From contig NZ_CM004503.1 in assembly GCF_001687365.1 (NCBI RefSeq), positions 79,493-143,492 of the forward strand: DNA of 64,000 nucleotides, in the 5' to 3' direction. Source of the DNA: Pararhizobium polonicum (GTDB lineage Bacteria; Pseudomonadota; Alphaproteobacteria; Rhizobiales; Rhizobiaceae). The notes below the pieces were generated by a model that saw nothing but the letters and a program-made list of their open reading frames with translations, ran no database searches and was not told the DNA's origin. Positions 28,602 to 39,214 of the stretch are shown here, one piece after another. Position numbers and translations under genes: made by a program. Positions within the stretch are counted from its first letter, which is position 1. Each line of letters begins with the position of its first letter.

Positions 28602-28891
28602 TTCAGCCTCTTCGGATGGTCATGGCGTTCGACCCTCATGCCGGCGTGAACCGTTTGCTGACAGCTTCGGATCGTGCCGATGTCTTCGACGTGCACGACA
28701 CATTCGAAACAGACGCCCATCATGCAGTAGGGCGCCCTGGGTTGGGCGGAAGGAAAGGAGGTCCGCGTGTGGATGTCGTCCAGACGCAGAAAGACGGCGG
28801 CCAGAGGCTCTCCATCGCGAGCGGTCACGAGACGACCGTCGATGGTGATTTCCACGGCTTGGCCGGAGGGAAAGAGAATTTCACTCGTCAC
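28598..28891 (-). CDS. Small plant-type 2Fe-2S protein, opine oxidase gamma subunit
   Basis: A 97-residue protein with the plant-type [2Fe-2S] cysteine spacing C56-x4-C61-x2-C64 and a later C77. The start is a GTG at 28891 that overlaps the TGA of the B-subunit gene (GTGA); the long upstream frame is not protein-like. Small proteins of this type accompany the A and B subunits in HcnABC-like and opine oxidases and probably pass electrons between flavins and the membrane chain. It lies exactly between noxB and noxA. A second copy with the same arrangement is at 48696. Confidence 0.85.
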   Translation of the reverse strand: MTSEILFPSGQAVEITIDGRLVTARDGEPLAAVFLRLDDIHTRTSFPSAQPRAPYCMMGVCFECVVHVEDIGTIRSCQQTVHAGMRVERHDHPKRLK

Positions 28892-30006
28892 GCCGCGATC
28901 CCCATCTTGAATCTGCTGCCGCGGAAAGCGTCGTAGGATGGCTCCCTTCCACCGGCTGCCAACCATTCGGCAAAAGGACCTGCATGCAGAGCGGCAAGGG
29001 TGACGCCGGAATGGCATGCGACGACGTGGATACCTGGGTATCGCCGCGACCGATCGTAGACAGGCACCCCGTCCGGGGTCAGCACGCGTAGTCCCGCCCA
29101 CTGCCGTATGACACGCAACGCGCCGACGTCAGGCATCACATTGATCGCGCGATTGGCGATATGACGTGCGCCGGCATCTGTCACGTCGGTAGACCGGCCC
29201 ACACGTTCATTCGTAACGCCGAGCTGAAACGTGCCCGTCATGGTCTGACGGATACCGCTGGCGGCGTAAGGGAAAACCGGGGCGACCCGTTCCGTGATGA
29301 GAAGCTGCCCCTTTTCCGGGACGAGCAGAAGCGGAAGGTCCAGGCTCTTGGCAAAAGCCATGGAGTCATTTCCCGCTGCAATAATCACCCGCTCCGCCTC
29401 TATCGTGAGGCCATCCGTCGCCAGTCGGAAGCCGCCAAGCGTAGGCGCGATGCTGTCGACGTGTTCGCCCGTCATCAAGGTTCCACCGAGGCGCACAAAT
29501 CCGTCCAGCATAGCGCGAAGGACCAGCAGAGGATTGACGTCACCGTCCATATGACTGAACGACGCTGAACACACCTTCGGCCCGAGACGGATGTCGGGGA
29601 GCATGCGCTCAACGCGCGAGCGCTCCAGCATCTCGAAGCGATAGTCAGGATGAATGGCAGCCATCTTCTCGCCGATCGCTTTTTCTTCTTCCGCCTGAGC
29701 TTCCGACACACAGAAGAGCAAACCACCGTTGCGGCGATACTCCACGTCGACACCTGTCAGTTCTTTCAACTCGGATGCAAAACCTGGCCACAGCTCAGCG
29801 CTTTGCCGCGTGATGCGATGATACTCAGGATATTCGTCGCCCTTGCCCTGAACCCAGATCAGGCCGAAATTCGTTCGGGACGCACGCAGCGCATCGTCCG
29901 CGCCATCGATGATGATCACCCGGCGCCCCAACTTGGCTAACCCGTATCCAATTGCGGCACCCACTACGCCGCCGCCAACAATGGCTGTCTCGAACTCGTG
30001 ATCCAT
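28888..30006 (-). CDS. noxB: Nopaline/octopine oxidase subunit B (DAO-family FAD protein)
   Basis: This 372-residue flavoprotein of the D-amino-acid-oxidase type has GGGVVG at residues 11-16, a DGDVNP segment, and a C-terminal VVACHSGVTLAALHAGPFAEWL motif that is diagnostic of this family. It is the first gene of the minus-strand operon noxB, 2Fe-2S, noxA, arcA, opine dehydrogenase, arcB, DUF3422, small ORF, traR. It catalyses the oxidative C-N cleavage of the opine with subunit A. Its promoter region faces hyuA and carries a NocR-type element at 30271-30331. Confidence 0.9.
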   Translation of the reverse strand: MDHEFETAIVGGGVVGAAIGYGLAKLGRRVIIIDGADDALRASRTNFGLIWVQGKGDEYPEYHRITRQSAELWPGFASELKELTGVDVEYRRNGGLLFCVSEAQAEEEKAIGEKMAAIHPDYRFEMLERSRVERMLPDIRLGPKVCSASFSHMDGDVNPLLVLRAMLDGFVRLGGTLMTGEHVDSIAPTLGGFRLATDGLTIEAERVIIAAGNDSMAFAKSLDLPLLLVPEKGQLLITERVAPVFPYAASGIRQTMTGTFQLGVTNERVGRSTDVTDAGARHIANRAINVMPDVGALRVIRQWAGLRVLTPDGVPVYDRSRRYPGIHVVACHSGVTLAALHAGPFAEWLAAGGREPSYDAFRGSRFKMGIAA

Positions 30007-30614
30007 TTAACTTTCTCACAATACGAAGGCTTGCGTGCCCGGGCGAAACGTTCGATCCGTGGCCATTAGCCCCCAGTGAGCCAGACGCATCCTTCAATCC
30101 TCGTGCGGTCGGCTATACAGTGTGTCCAGCTGTCGCCGTTTGACGGCCAAGTTTTGAGGACCTTCTTTGCTTCGGTTTCATCAGTCTTGAACAGATGATC
30201 ACCATGTGAAGCGGGTCGATTGCGGATCTGGCTATCTTGGAATTCTTGCCTTCGGCTTAGGGATAAGGCGTTGCCGTCCATGCTACAAGGGCAGTAATAG
30301 GCATACGGCGATGTTCAAATGTTATGAAGGCGGCACGGTCCTAGGGCCGTCGCGAGCCACAGGACGCGACCGGTTAATCTCAGTCACCTTCGTCGCCCTC
30401 ATTTTCTATAAGCAGGCCAGTCTCATCCGTTCCGATTGATTGCCGTTGCCAATCAATCGGTGGGATATGCAAATTCTCCAAACGGAGTGAGCAGCGTATT
30501 CATCGCTGAAATATCGCGATGATCATTCCAGGACGGAGACAGGTTTCATGCAGACCAGAATAGATCGAAATACCCCGCAGGCCGACCAACTGAAGAAGCG
30601 AGGGTGAGCGGCAG
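30007..30614. promoter_or_regulatory. 608-bp divergent noxB/hyuA region with a copy of the nocR leader
   Basis: There is no convincing gene here. Positions 30271-30331 match 39151-39211, the stretch just before nocR, at about 48 of 61 bases, including CAAGGG-AGTAATA and ATGTTATG-AGGC. In the nocR copy TTGC-N10-GCAA forms a LysR-type T-N11-A dyad; in this copy only the left arm is exact. The element is about 265 bp from noxB on one side and 280 bp from hyuA on the other. I infer a NocR operator driving the oxidase operon. The rest of the spacer shows no further feature I can support. Confidence 0.55.
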
Positions 30615-32651
30615 ATGCTTAGAATCGGCGTTGATATCGGTGGGACGTTCACAGATTTTTGCGGGTGGCGTGAAGGAGAGGACAGGATCGTCACTCTGAA
30701 GGTTCCTTCGACTCCTCCCGCTTTCGAAAACGGTTTCCGCGAGGGATTTGAAAAACTACTGGAACGGCTCGCGCCCGAGCCGGGCGAGGCAGCCTTCGTC
30801 ATGCACGGCACCACGGTCAGCACGAATGCCGTAATCGAGCGAAAAGGCCCCAAGATCGCGTTCTTCGTAACGAAGGGATACAGGGACCTGCTCGAACTGC
30901 AGCGGATCGGCGTCCGCAACCCTCTGAACCTGTTCGAGACCCGAACCAGGCCGCTGATCGATCGCGAGATGGTTTTCGAGGTTGAGGAACGACTGCTGCG
31001 CGGCGGCTTGGTTCGAACCTCGACCGACGAGGCCGCAGTCGAGGCACTTGCCCGTCGTGCAGCCGACGCAGGTGCTGCCGGCTACGCGGTCGCGCTGCTT
31101 CACAGCTACGCCAACCCGCAGCATGAACAAGCGGTCGCGCGGGCTATCCGTAAAGCGGTCGGCGAAGATGCCGAGGTCAGCCTGTCCAGCGAGATCTGGC
31201 CGCGGATCGGAGAATACGAAAGAGCGATCGTCAGTGTGCTCAACGCTTTCGTGAAGCGCCGGATGAACGAGTATATCGGTGCGGTCGAAACTTATGTGGC
31301 TGAACGGTTGCCAGGGTCGCAACTTTTCGTCACACGCTCGAACGGTGGTGCGATGGCCGCCAGTGAGGCGCGCAACTTCCCCGTCCATACGCTTCTGTCG
31401 GGTCCGGCGTCTGGCGTGACGGCTGTGCAATATCTCGGCCGCGCCTTGGGCGAACACAACATCCTCACCATGGACATGGGTGGCACCAGCACTGACATCT
31501 CGCTCGTGCGCGATGGCGAAGCTCTGACCTCGACTTCGGCCGAGGTGGGTGAGTTTCCGGTTGTCATGCCAGTTACCAGCATCGAGGCGATCGGCGCAGG
31601 CGGCGGTTCGGTCGTCACGATTGATGGCGGGGTGTTGCGTATCGGCCCGCGCAGTGCTGGGTCCTATCCTGGCCCTGCCTGCTTCAGCCGAGGCGGCACG
31701 GAACCCACGCTGACCGATGCCTTTTTGCTTGCGGGCTATTTGCCTGAAGCCCTTCTTGGCGGCGATATGCAGCTCGATCGTCATGCCGCCGAACGCGCTA
31801 TGGCGCCGATTGCGGAGACTCTCAAGACGGACGTGCTCAGCGCCGCGGAAATGTGCGTCACGGTCGCAAGCTCGAACATGGTGGCCGGTGTCTTGCCTTA
31901 TCTCGCACGCCAGGGCGTCGATCCCGAAGATCTGACGGTGCTCGTTTACGGCGGAGCTGGCGCGATCCAGGGGCCGCTCCTTGCGGCCGAGATCGGCGTG
32001 AACCGCGTTCTTGTGCCGGCGACACCTTCCGTATTCTGTGCCCTCGGGGGCCTTGTCTCTGATTTGAGCAATGACGCGCTCGAAACCGTCCACGGCCTTG
32101 ATATCGATGGTTCTCTCATCGCGAAGAAGTTTCAGGTCCTTCGCGAGCAGGGAGCCGAATGGTTATCGCGGCAGGCACCGCCGGAGCGTCTCGTGTCCAA
32201 AACGTTCGAGTGCTGGGCCGAGATGCGCTACGTCGGGCAGTCCTTCCAGGTCGACGTGCGGCTGCCGGATACGGCGATCGAAGCGCACGACATTGCCGCA
32301 ATGCATGCCGCCTTCCACCAAGAGCACGAACGCATCTACAGCCATGCCGACAAAGCGGCGCCAGTCGAGTTCGTCGACCTGCGCATGCGCGTGCGTGGAT
32401 CGATGTCGATACCTCAGCCCACAACACCGGAAACGTCCGGGGCTGGCGGTGCGCTCAAAACGGTTCGTTCGATGCGCTTCCACAACAAACTCATTCCCGA
32501 GGTACGCGTCTTCGATCGCGCATCTCTCACCCCCAACGATGCGATCCAGGGGCCGGCCGTCATCGAGCAGCGTGATGCGACGATCGTCGTTCCGCCAGAG
32601 TTCGTTGCCCGCGTCGGAGCCTTTGGCGCAATCCTCATGACACGGAGCTGA
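30615..32651 (+). CDS. hyuA: Hydantoinase/5-oxoprolinase A-type subunit
   Basis: This 678-residue ATP-dependent amidohydrolase subunit has the actin-like phosphate loop GVDIGGTFTD at residues 5-14, an MHGTTVSTNAVIERKG segment, LLSGPASGVTA and TMDMGGTSTDISLV, all hallmarks of HyuA/5-oxoprolinase alpha. The enzyme opens five-membered lactam or hydantoin rings at the expense of ATP with its HyuB partner, encoded 3 bp downstream. In the midst of nopaline-catabolic genes its likely substrate is a cyclic (lactam) form of an opine; this is inference. Full length. Confidence 0.88.
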   Translation: MLRIGVDIGGTFTDFCGWREGEDRIVTLKVPSTPPAFENGFREGFEKLLERLAPEPGEAAFVMHGTTVSTNAVIERKGPKIAFFVTKGYRDLLELQRIGVRNPLNLFETRTRPLIDREMVFEVEERLLRGGLVRTSTDEAAVEALARRAADAGAAGYAVALLHSYANPQHEQAVARAIRKAVGEDAEVSLSSEIWPRIGEYERAIVSVLNAFVKRRMNEYIGAVETYVAERLPGSQLFVTRSNGGAMAASEARNFPVHTLLSGPASGVTAVQYLGRALGEHNILTMDMGGTSTDISLVRDGEALTSTSAEVGEFPVVMPVTSIEAIGAGGGSVVTIDGGVLRIGPRSAGSYPGPACFSRGGTEPTLTDAFLLAGYLPEALLGGDMQLDRHAAERAMAPIAETLKTDVLSAAEMCVTVASSNMVAGVLPYLARQGVDPEDLTVLVYGGAGAIQGPLLAAEIGVNRVLVPATPSVFCALGGLVSDLSNDALETVHGLDIDGSLIAKKFQVLREQGAEWLSRQAPPERLVSKTFECWAEMRYVGQSFQVDVRLPDTAIEAHDIAAMHAAFHQEHERIYSHADKAAPVEFVDLRMRVRGSMSIPQPTTPETSGAGGALKTVRSMRFHNKLIPEVRVFDRASLTPNDAIQGPAVIEQRDATIVVPPEFVARVGAFGAILMTRS

Positions 32652-32654
32652 TCA

Positions 32655-34610
32655 ATGGATGCCGTTCGTACTGCCGTCATGAACAATCGCTTCAACGCGA
32701 TTGTCGAAGAAGCCTCTGCCGCAATCTACCGCACCGCCCACACGACTTTCGTTAAGATCGTGCAGGATTACCAGTGTGCGATTGCGACTGCCGAAGGCGA
32801 AATGTTCGCTTATCCGATGTTGTCTGGCGTCAATGTCTTCGTCGGCTCCCCGTTGAAGCCGACGCTAGATGCCATCGGCCGGGAGAACCTGAAGCCAGGC
32901 GATATCATCATCACCAACGATCCCTTTGCCACGGACGGTCTGGTGACGCACCTGATGGACGTTACGCTGCTTTATCCGATCTTCTTCGACGAGAAGCTGA
33001 TCGCGATCGGCTGGGCATTTGTCCATGCGTCCGATATCGGCGGCGCCGTTCCAGGAAGTATCTCGCCAGCCTTCACGGAAGTATTCCAGGAGGGCCTCCG
33101 TGTCAGGCCAATGAAGCTCTACGAAGGAGGGGTGTTGAACGAAGCGATCAAGTCGATCTTCCAGGACAACAGCCGAATTCCGACCGAGTTGTGGGGCGAC
33201 ATTCAGGCCATGATCTCGGGCCTGAAGAGCATGGACCGGCGCGTCAGCGAGCTTTGCGAGCGATATGATCGTGAGAGTGTCGAGGAGGGGATGCAGGACG
33301 TCATCAACTACGCGGAGACCAAGGCCCGCGCGGTGATCAGGACGATTCGAGACGGTGTCTATACCTTCTCGGACTATCTTGAAGGGATCCATGATGGTCA
33401 GCTGGCCTATTTCAGCGTGACCATGACGGTGAAGGACAGCGAGATCGAGGTTGATTTTACCGGCACGGATCCGCAATTGGCGGCCGCCTACAACCTGGTA
33501 ACGGGGGCAACCACCCACCCCTACATTATCCAGTGCCTTTACGCCTACATCCTGACCGTTGATCCGCTGACGCCGCGCAACTCCGGTATCTTGCGGGCGA
33601 TCCACGGCCATGCTCCGCGTGGCACGGTTCTCAACGCGGTCTATCCCGCTTCCGGCGGGTCTCGTGCTGCATCAGCGACACGCGCCTACGACGTTATCCT
33701 GGGGTGCCTCAATCAAGCACTACCGGAGGGCCTTGCCGCAGCCGGTGGCGGTATGAGCGGGGTTATCGTCGTTTCGGCTCCCGATCCTCGTACAGGCCGT
33801 GACCGTGTCAACGTGGTGGGTACGATCGACGGCGGCGGCGGTGCCCGCCGTGGCGTTGACGGCCTGGACGGATCGGAAGTACGCTACTCACAGCGCAGCG
33901 TGCCAGTCGAAGTCATCGAGATCGAAACGGTGCTAGTCATGCGGGCGCTCCGCCTCGTGCCGGACAGTCGCCGCGCGGGAAGGTTCGCCAGCGGCGCCGC
34001 GCTCGAAATTGAAATGGAAAACACGTCAAATCGCGCGGTCATAACGGTCAGAAACCTGAACCGGTTTGTGTTCGCGCCGTGGGGCTTCAAGGGGGGAGAG
34101 ATCGGTCTTCTGGGTAAGGCAGTCGTCAATCCTGGCCGACCCGATGAGCGATCGGTCGGCAAGATCTCGGTGCTGGAGCTCGGACAGGGCGATATTCTCA
34201 GGATCACCAGTTCCACAGGCGGGGCGTTCGGCGAACCTCTTGAGCGGGATGTGGCGGCGATCGCGCGCGAGATCGAAAACGGCATGCTTTCCCCGGAGCG
34301 GGCCGCCGACGTCTATGCTGTCGTCTTCGACCGGGACAGTAAGATCGACGAGGCGGCGACCGCAGAACATCGCCGCGAACGCGCAAACCGAAAGTCAGAC
34401 GACTTCAATTTCTGCATCGTACGCCAGCGTCAGGACCAGGTGTGGTCGCAGCAGACACGCAGGGAACTGGCATCGCGGGCGTTGACCTATGAACAGCGCA
34501 TCCGCAGCCAGCTCGTCGATCGCGTTCATCACCGCCTGTTGGCGAAAGGTGAGCGGGTTGATGCCGGGAAACTGGATCAATTCATCGCCGAAGAAGCCGG
34601 CCGGTTGTAG
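32655..34610 (+). CDS. hyuB: Hydantoinase/5-oxoprolinase B-type subunit
   Basis: This 651-residue partner of HyuA carries the family signatures: NNRFNAIVEEASAAIYRTAHT at the start (read in two parts), GDIIITNDPF, HLMDVTLLYPIF, and the central VDFTGTDPQ. A ribosome site (GGAG) lies seven bases before the ATG at 32655, directly after the hyuA stop. The two subunits form the complete ATP-dependent ring-opening enzyme. The C-terminus is extended by a charged region (about residues 545-651) not typical of all members. It is followed by a terminator-like hairpin and a convergent LysR gene. Confidence 0.88.
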   Translation: MDAVRTAVMNNRFNAIVEEASAAIYRTAHTTFVKIVQDYQCAIATAEGEMFAYPMLSGVNVFVGSPLKPTLDAIGRENLKPGDIIITNDPFATDGLVTHLMDVTLLYPIFFDEKLIAIGWAFVHASDIGGAVPGSISPAFTEVFQEGLRVRPMKLYEGGVLNEAIKSIFQDNSRIPTELWGDIQAMISGLKSMDRRVSELCERYDRESVEEGMQDVINYAETKARAVIRTIRDGVYTFSDYLEGIHDGQLAYFSVTMTVKDSEIEVDFTGTDPQLAAAYNLVTGATTHPYIIQCLYAYILTVDPLTPRNSGILRAIHGHAPRGTVLNAVYPASGGSRAASATRAYDVILGCLNQALPEGLAAAGGGMSGVIVVSAPDPRTGRDRVNVVGTIDGGGGARRGVDGLDGSEVRYSQRSVPVEVIEIETVLVMRALRLVPDSRRAGRFASGAALEIEMENTSNRAVITVRNLNRFVFAPWGFKGGEIGLLGKAVVNPGRPDERSVGKISVLELGQGDILRITSSTGGAFGEPLERDVAAIAREIENGMLSPERAADVYAVVFDRDSKIDEAATAEHRRERANRKSDDFNFCIVRQRQDQVWSQQTRRELASRALTYEQRIRSQLVDRVHHRLLAKGERVDAGKLDQFIAEEAGRL

Positions 34611-34676
34611 CGGCGATGGTCCTGTGATCGTAATCCGTTAGACTAGTGTGAACGGTCGTCTGAAAGTGCGGCTATT

Positions 34677-34703
34677 GGGATGCCTCCTCCAGGGGCATCC
34701 TTT
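34677..34703. terminator. Candidate bidirectional terminator between hyuB and the LysR gene
   Basis: GGATGCC at 34678-34684 and its exact complement GGCATCC at 34694-34700 form a stem with a nine-base loop, followed by TTT. It sits in the 119-bp gap between two convergent genes. Confidence 0.55.
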
Positions 34704-34729
34704 GTTCATTCAGGATTTCAAAAGCGCCG

Positions 34730-35650
34730 CTATTTTCGTGCTGAAATCAGGTTTTGCGCAGCCAACGTCGCAAACTCGACGAAAGGCAGTATCCCTGGAA
34801 CCGGGCAATCTGGATTCCAGCCCACGGCCATCGAAATTTCGACGGACATATCGTTTACAACCCGGGTAACAACGCCGTCAGGGGCCATCGCAGACACCCA
34901 CTCCGGCAGGAACGTGATCCCGACCCCGGCAGTCACCAGGGCCAGAGCTGTATTGGTGTCGGAAACCGCTATGTCGTTCTCGATCAGCAGGCCGGCGCCG
35001 AAAAGTTGTTCGTATACAGTCTCAAAACACGATAGCTCGAAGCGCTTCAGCGCAAAAACACCGTGCCCGGCGAAATCTGACAATCTCAACGCCGGTTTCC
35101 TCGCAAGCGCCGATTGGCGAGGCATGACGGCGACAAATCGTTCCGAGAGCAGGTGGCGAAACCGCACGAGATTGCTGTTGGATGGCGGTCGCATCAACCC
35201 GACATGGAAGTCACCGCGCTCGATCCCTCGCAGAAGTTCGATAGAATCGACCTCTTTGATGGCAAGCTTTGTCCTGGGAAACCTTTGCCGGAAACGGCTC
35301 AAGATCAAGGGGAGCAATTGACTGGTGGCCGGGCTGATCGCTCCGATGATCAGCTCTTCTCCGCCGGGACTGAGACCGCCGGCTTCCAGCTTGGCATTGA
35401 GGATCGCCTCGTCGATTTTCAAAAGGATATCTCGCGCGTGATCAAGGAATGATGCCCCCGCACGCGTCAGATCCACGCGCCGCGTAGAACGGATGAACAG
35501 TTGCACCCCCATAAGCTCTTCGAGCCGCTTGATCTGCTGGCTGAGCGTTGGCTGCGACATGTTCAGTCGGATCGCGGCCCTGCGGAAATGTAGTTCTTCA
35601 GCGGCAACGACAAAGCAGCGGATGCTTCCGATCTCTATTTGATACGACAT
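34730..35650 (-). CDS. LysR-family transcriptional regulator
   Basis: This 306-residue LysR protein has an N-terminal winged helix-turn-helix (EELHFRRAAIRLNMSQPTLSQQIKRLEE) and a type-2 periplasmic-binding-like effector domain with GISFLPEW-like VGITFLPEWV near residue 252. It is convergent with hyuAB and in the same direction as nocM, with its start 114 bp downstream of the nocM stop. It is not a close relative of NocR. It could govern hyuAB, or genes outside the window. Confidence 0.85.
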   Translation of the reverse strand: MSYQIEIGSIRCFVVAAEELHFRRAAIRLNMSQPTLSQQIKRLEELMGVQLFIRSTRRVDLTRAGASFLDHARDILLKIDEAILNAKLEAGGLSPGGEELIIGAISPATSQLLPLILSRFRQRFPRTKLAIKEVDSIELLRGIERGDFHVGLMRPPSNSNLVRFRHLLSERFVAVMPRQSALARKPALRLSDFAGHGVFALKRFELSCFETVYEQLFGAGLLIENDIAVSDTNTALALVTAGVGITFLPEWVSAMAPDGVVTRVVNDMSVEISMAVGWNPDCPVPGILPFVEFATLAAQNLISARK

Positions 35651-35764
35651 CTCCGCTCACCAATACAAAGCAACGTAACATTCAAACCCGAAGATTTGAA
35701 TGTTACGTCGACATTCGCGTGAGCGCACTCTTTCGATCGCTAATCCAACGGGGATTTCCAAGTT

Positions 35765-36490
35765 CTAATGCGTCTCCGCGGCCTTCGGAGCCGTTCCGCC
35801 CACCCGGGCGCGCATGTGCGGATTCAGCCACCACTCCGCCAGCATGACCAGACGGCTGACAACGAACGTGATGAACAGGTAGATCGCACCGGCGACGATG
35901 AACACTTCGACCGGGCTGTAGGTGGCCGAGATGATCTGCTTCGCCAGACCGGTCACTTCGACAATGGTGATTGTCGAAGCAAGCGACGTCGATTTGATGA
36001 TGAGCATCACTTCGTTGCCATATGCCGGCAATGCTTGCCGAATGGCGATCGGGAACACAATCCTCCGGAATTGAAGAAAGGTCGACATTCCGACTGCACG
36101 CGCTGCTTCGATCTGCCCGAGCGAAACCGACTGGATGCCGCCCCGGATGATCTCGCTGGTGTAGGCTGCGGTATTGAGGGCCAGCGCCAGGATCGCGCAG
36201 AACCATGGCTCGCGGAATGACGACCACAAGCCAACTTCGGAGAGAACGCCCCTGAATTGAGCGGAGCCGTAGTAAATCAGGAACATCTGCACCAGAAGCG
36301 GCGTCGATCTGATGATGTAGACGTAGCCGTATGCCAATGAAGAAACGATACGGTTCTTCGAAAGCCGCATCAGCGCAACAGGCACAGAAACAACAAACCC
36401 GATGAGGAGCGATATGAACGCGAGGGTGAGCGTCGTGGGGACGGCGGCGAGCAGTTTCGGGAACGACTCGATGATGAGTTGAATATCCAT
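35765..36490 (-). CDS. nocM: Nopaline ABC transporter permease (HisM type)
   Basis: A 241-residue polar-amino-acid-type permease with the EAA loop LGQIEAARAVGMSTFLQFRRIVFP and five to six hydrophobic segments. It is the second permease of the nopaline importer; gene order P-T-Q-M and position match the noc region known from pTiC58. It starts 1 bp after the nocQ stop. It combines with NocQ, two NocP ATPases and the periplasmic NocT. Full length. Confidence 0.88.
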   Translation of the reverse strand: MDIQLIIESFPKLLAAVPTTLTLAFISLLIGFVVSVPVALMRLSKNRIVSSLAYGYVYIIRSTPLLVQMFLIYYGSAQFRGVLSEVGLWSSFREPWFCAILALALNTAAYTSEIIRGGIQSVSLGQIEAARAVGMSTFLQFRRIVFPIAIRQALPAYGNEVMLIIKSTSLASTITIVEVTGLAKQIISATYSPVEVFIVAGAIYLFITFVVSRLVMLAEWWLNPHMRARVGGTAPKAAETH

Positions 36491-36491
36491 A

Positions 36492-37202
36492 CTATTGGCT
36501 CCTCACACCGCGGTTCGCCCATTTTTCAGCTTTGAGAAAGCCCCGGTTTGAGACGGAGGAAAGCAGAAGGAAGATCACGAAGGCGGTGATGTAGAAGGTA
36601 AATGGCTGTTTCGTCGAACCCGCACCCATGGCCGCAGTCCGCATGATCTCGACTAGACCGACAACAGAGATCAGCGAAGTGTCCTTGAGGGTGAACTGCC
36701 AGACATTTCCCAGCCCGGGCAGCGCGAATCTGGCGGCTTGGGGGATTAATACCCGGCGCAGGCGCAGCCACGGACCCATTCCAATGGATTTCGCTGCTTC
36801 GATCTGTCCGGGTGGAACAGCGAGAACGGCTGCGCGAATGACTTCTGTCGCATACGCTCCCGCACTCACGCTGATGCAAAGCACACCGATCACGAAGATC
36901 GGAGGCTCGATGTAGCCCTCGTATCCGAAAAGCCCGTTGGCGATTGTCCGCAGGAGTGTCCCACCGCCGAAGAACACCAGAAAGATGATGAGCAGTTCGG
37001 GGACACCGCGAACAACTGTCGTATAGACGTCGCCGAGCAAGCGTAGTGACCAAAAACGGGAAAGCTTTGCCGCAGCAAAGAGCGAACCGAAGATGATTCC
37101 GAAAAAGTACGAACAGGCTGCAACGACAACGGTCATCATCGCCCCTCGCGCCAGTTCATCGCCCCAGCCGGCATCCCCCCATTGAAGTAGTGTTAAATCC
37201 AT
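36492..37202 (-). CDS. nocQ: Nopaline ABC transporter permease (HisQ type)
   Basis: This 236-residue polar-amino-acid permease has the EAA loop PPGQIEAAKSIGMGPWLRLRRVLIP and a family-typical N-terminal half (GAMMTVVVAACSYFFGIIFG). It forms the channel with NocM. It begins 75 bp after the nocT stop, and a strong hairpin lies in that gap. Gene order and closeness to NocT support a nopaline role. Full length, undamaged. Confidence 0.88.
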   Translation of the reverse strand: MDLTLLQWGDAGWGDELARGAMMTVVVAACSYFFGIIFGSLFAAAKLSRFWSLRLLGDVYTTVVRGVPELLIIFLVFFGGGTLLRTIANGLFGYEGYIEPPIFVIGVLCISVSAGAYATEVIRAAVLAVPPGQIEAAKSIGMGPWLRLRRVLIPQAARFALPGLGNVWQFTLKDTSLISVVGLVEIMRTAAMGAGSTKQPFTFYITAFVIFLLLSSVSNRGFLKAEKWANRGVRSQ

Positions 37203-37233
37203 GGCCTACGCCTCAAGCTTTGCAAAACGCAAA

Positions 37234-37262
37234 GAGCGCCGGCCGAATAAATGCCGACGCTC
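37234..37262. terminator. Intra-operon hairpin between nocT and nocQ
   Basis: GAGCGCCGGC at 37234-37243 pairs with GCCGACGCTC at 37253-37262 (nine of ten bases) around a nine-base loop. Such hairpins after binding-protein genes often stabilise the upstream mRNA or cause partial termination, so that NocT is made in excess over the permeases. No long T-run follows on the transcribed strand. Confidence 0.55.
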
Positions 37263-37276
37263 CGATTGAAAGAGAA

Positions 37277-38966
<1,690 letters not shown>

Positions 38967-39214
38967 TGAAGTCCCCTTATTATTCTATCCTCCAGCATCC
39001 GGGGAGCGATGAATTTCAGAGGACTATCCGCTAATCGTGGAAAACTGCCATCTCTCCTCAGAGACTGCAGCCTATTTCCCGTCGTAGCCAAGTCATACTG
39101 ACCAACGTCATCCGCGAAATTGGAGAATTATTTAAGAGGTTAGTAGGATCTTGCCTTCCATATCGCAAGGGTAGTAATAAGCATGCGCCCATGTGTGAAT
39201 GTTATGGAGGCAAT
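38967..39214. promoter_or_regulatory. nocP-nocR divergent operator region
   Basis: This 248-bp intergenic region should hold the NocR operator and both promoters. TTGCCTTCCATATCGCAA at 39151-39168 is an inverted TTGC/GCAA dyad of the LysR T-N11-A type, lying 47 bp before the nocR start. The 61 bp from 39151 are repeated upstream of noxB (30271-30331). NocR-type regulators classically bind here and respond to nopaline by relaxing a DNA bend. Confidence 0.6.

Noticed and set aside
30756..32093. 445-codon open frame on the minus strand
   Set aside because: It is antisense to hyuA, rich in R/H/A, with no domain or ribosome site.
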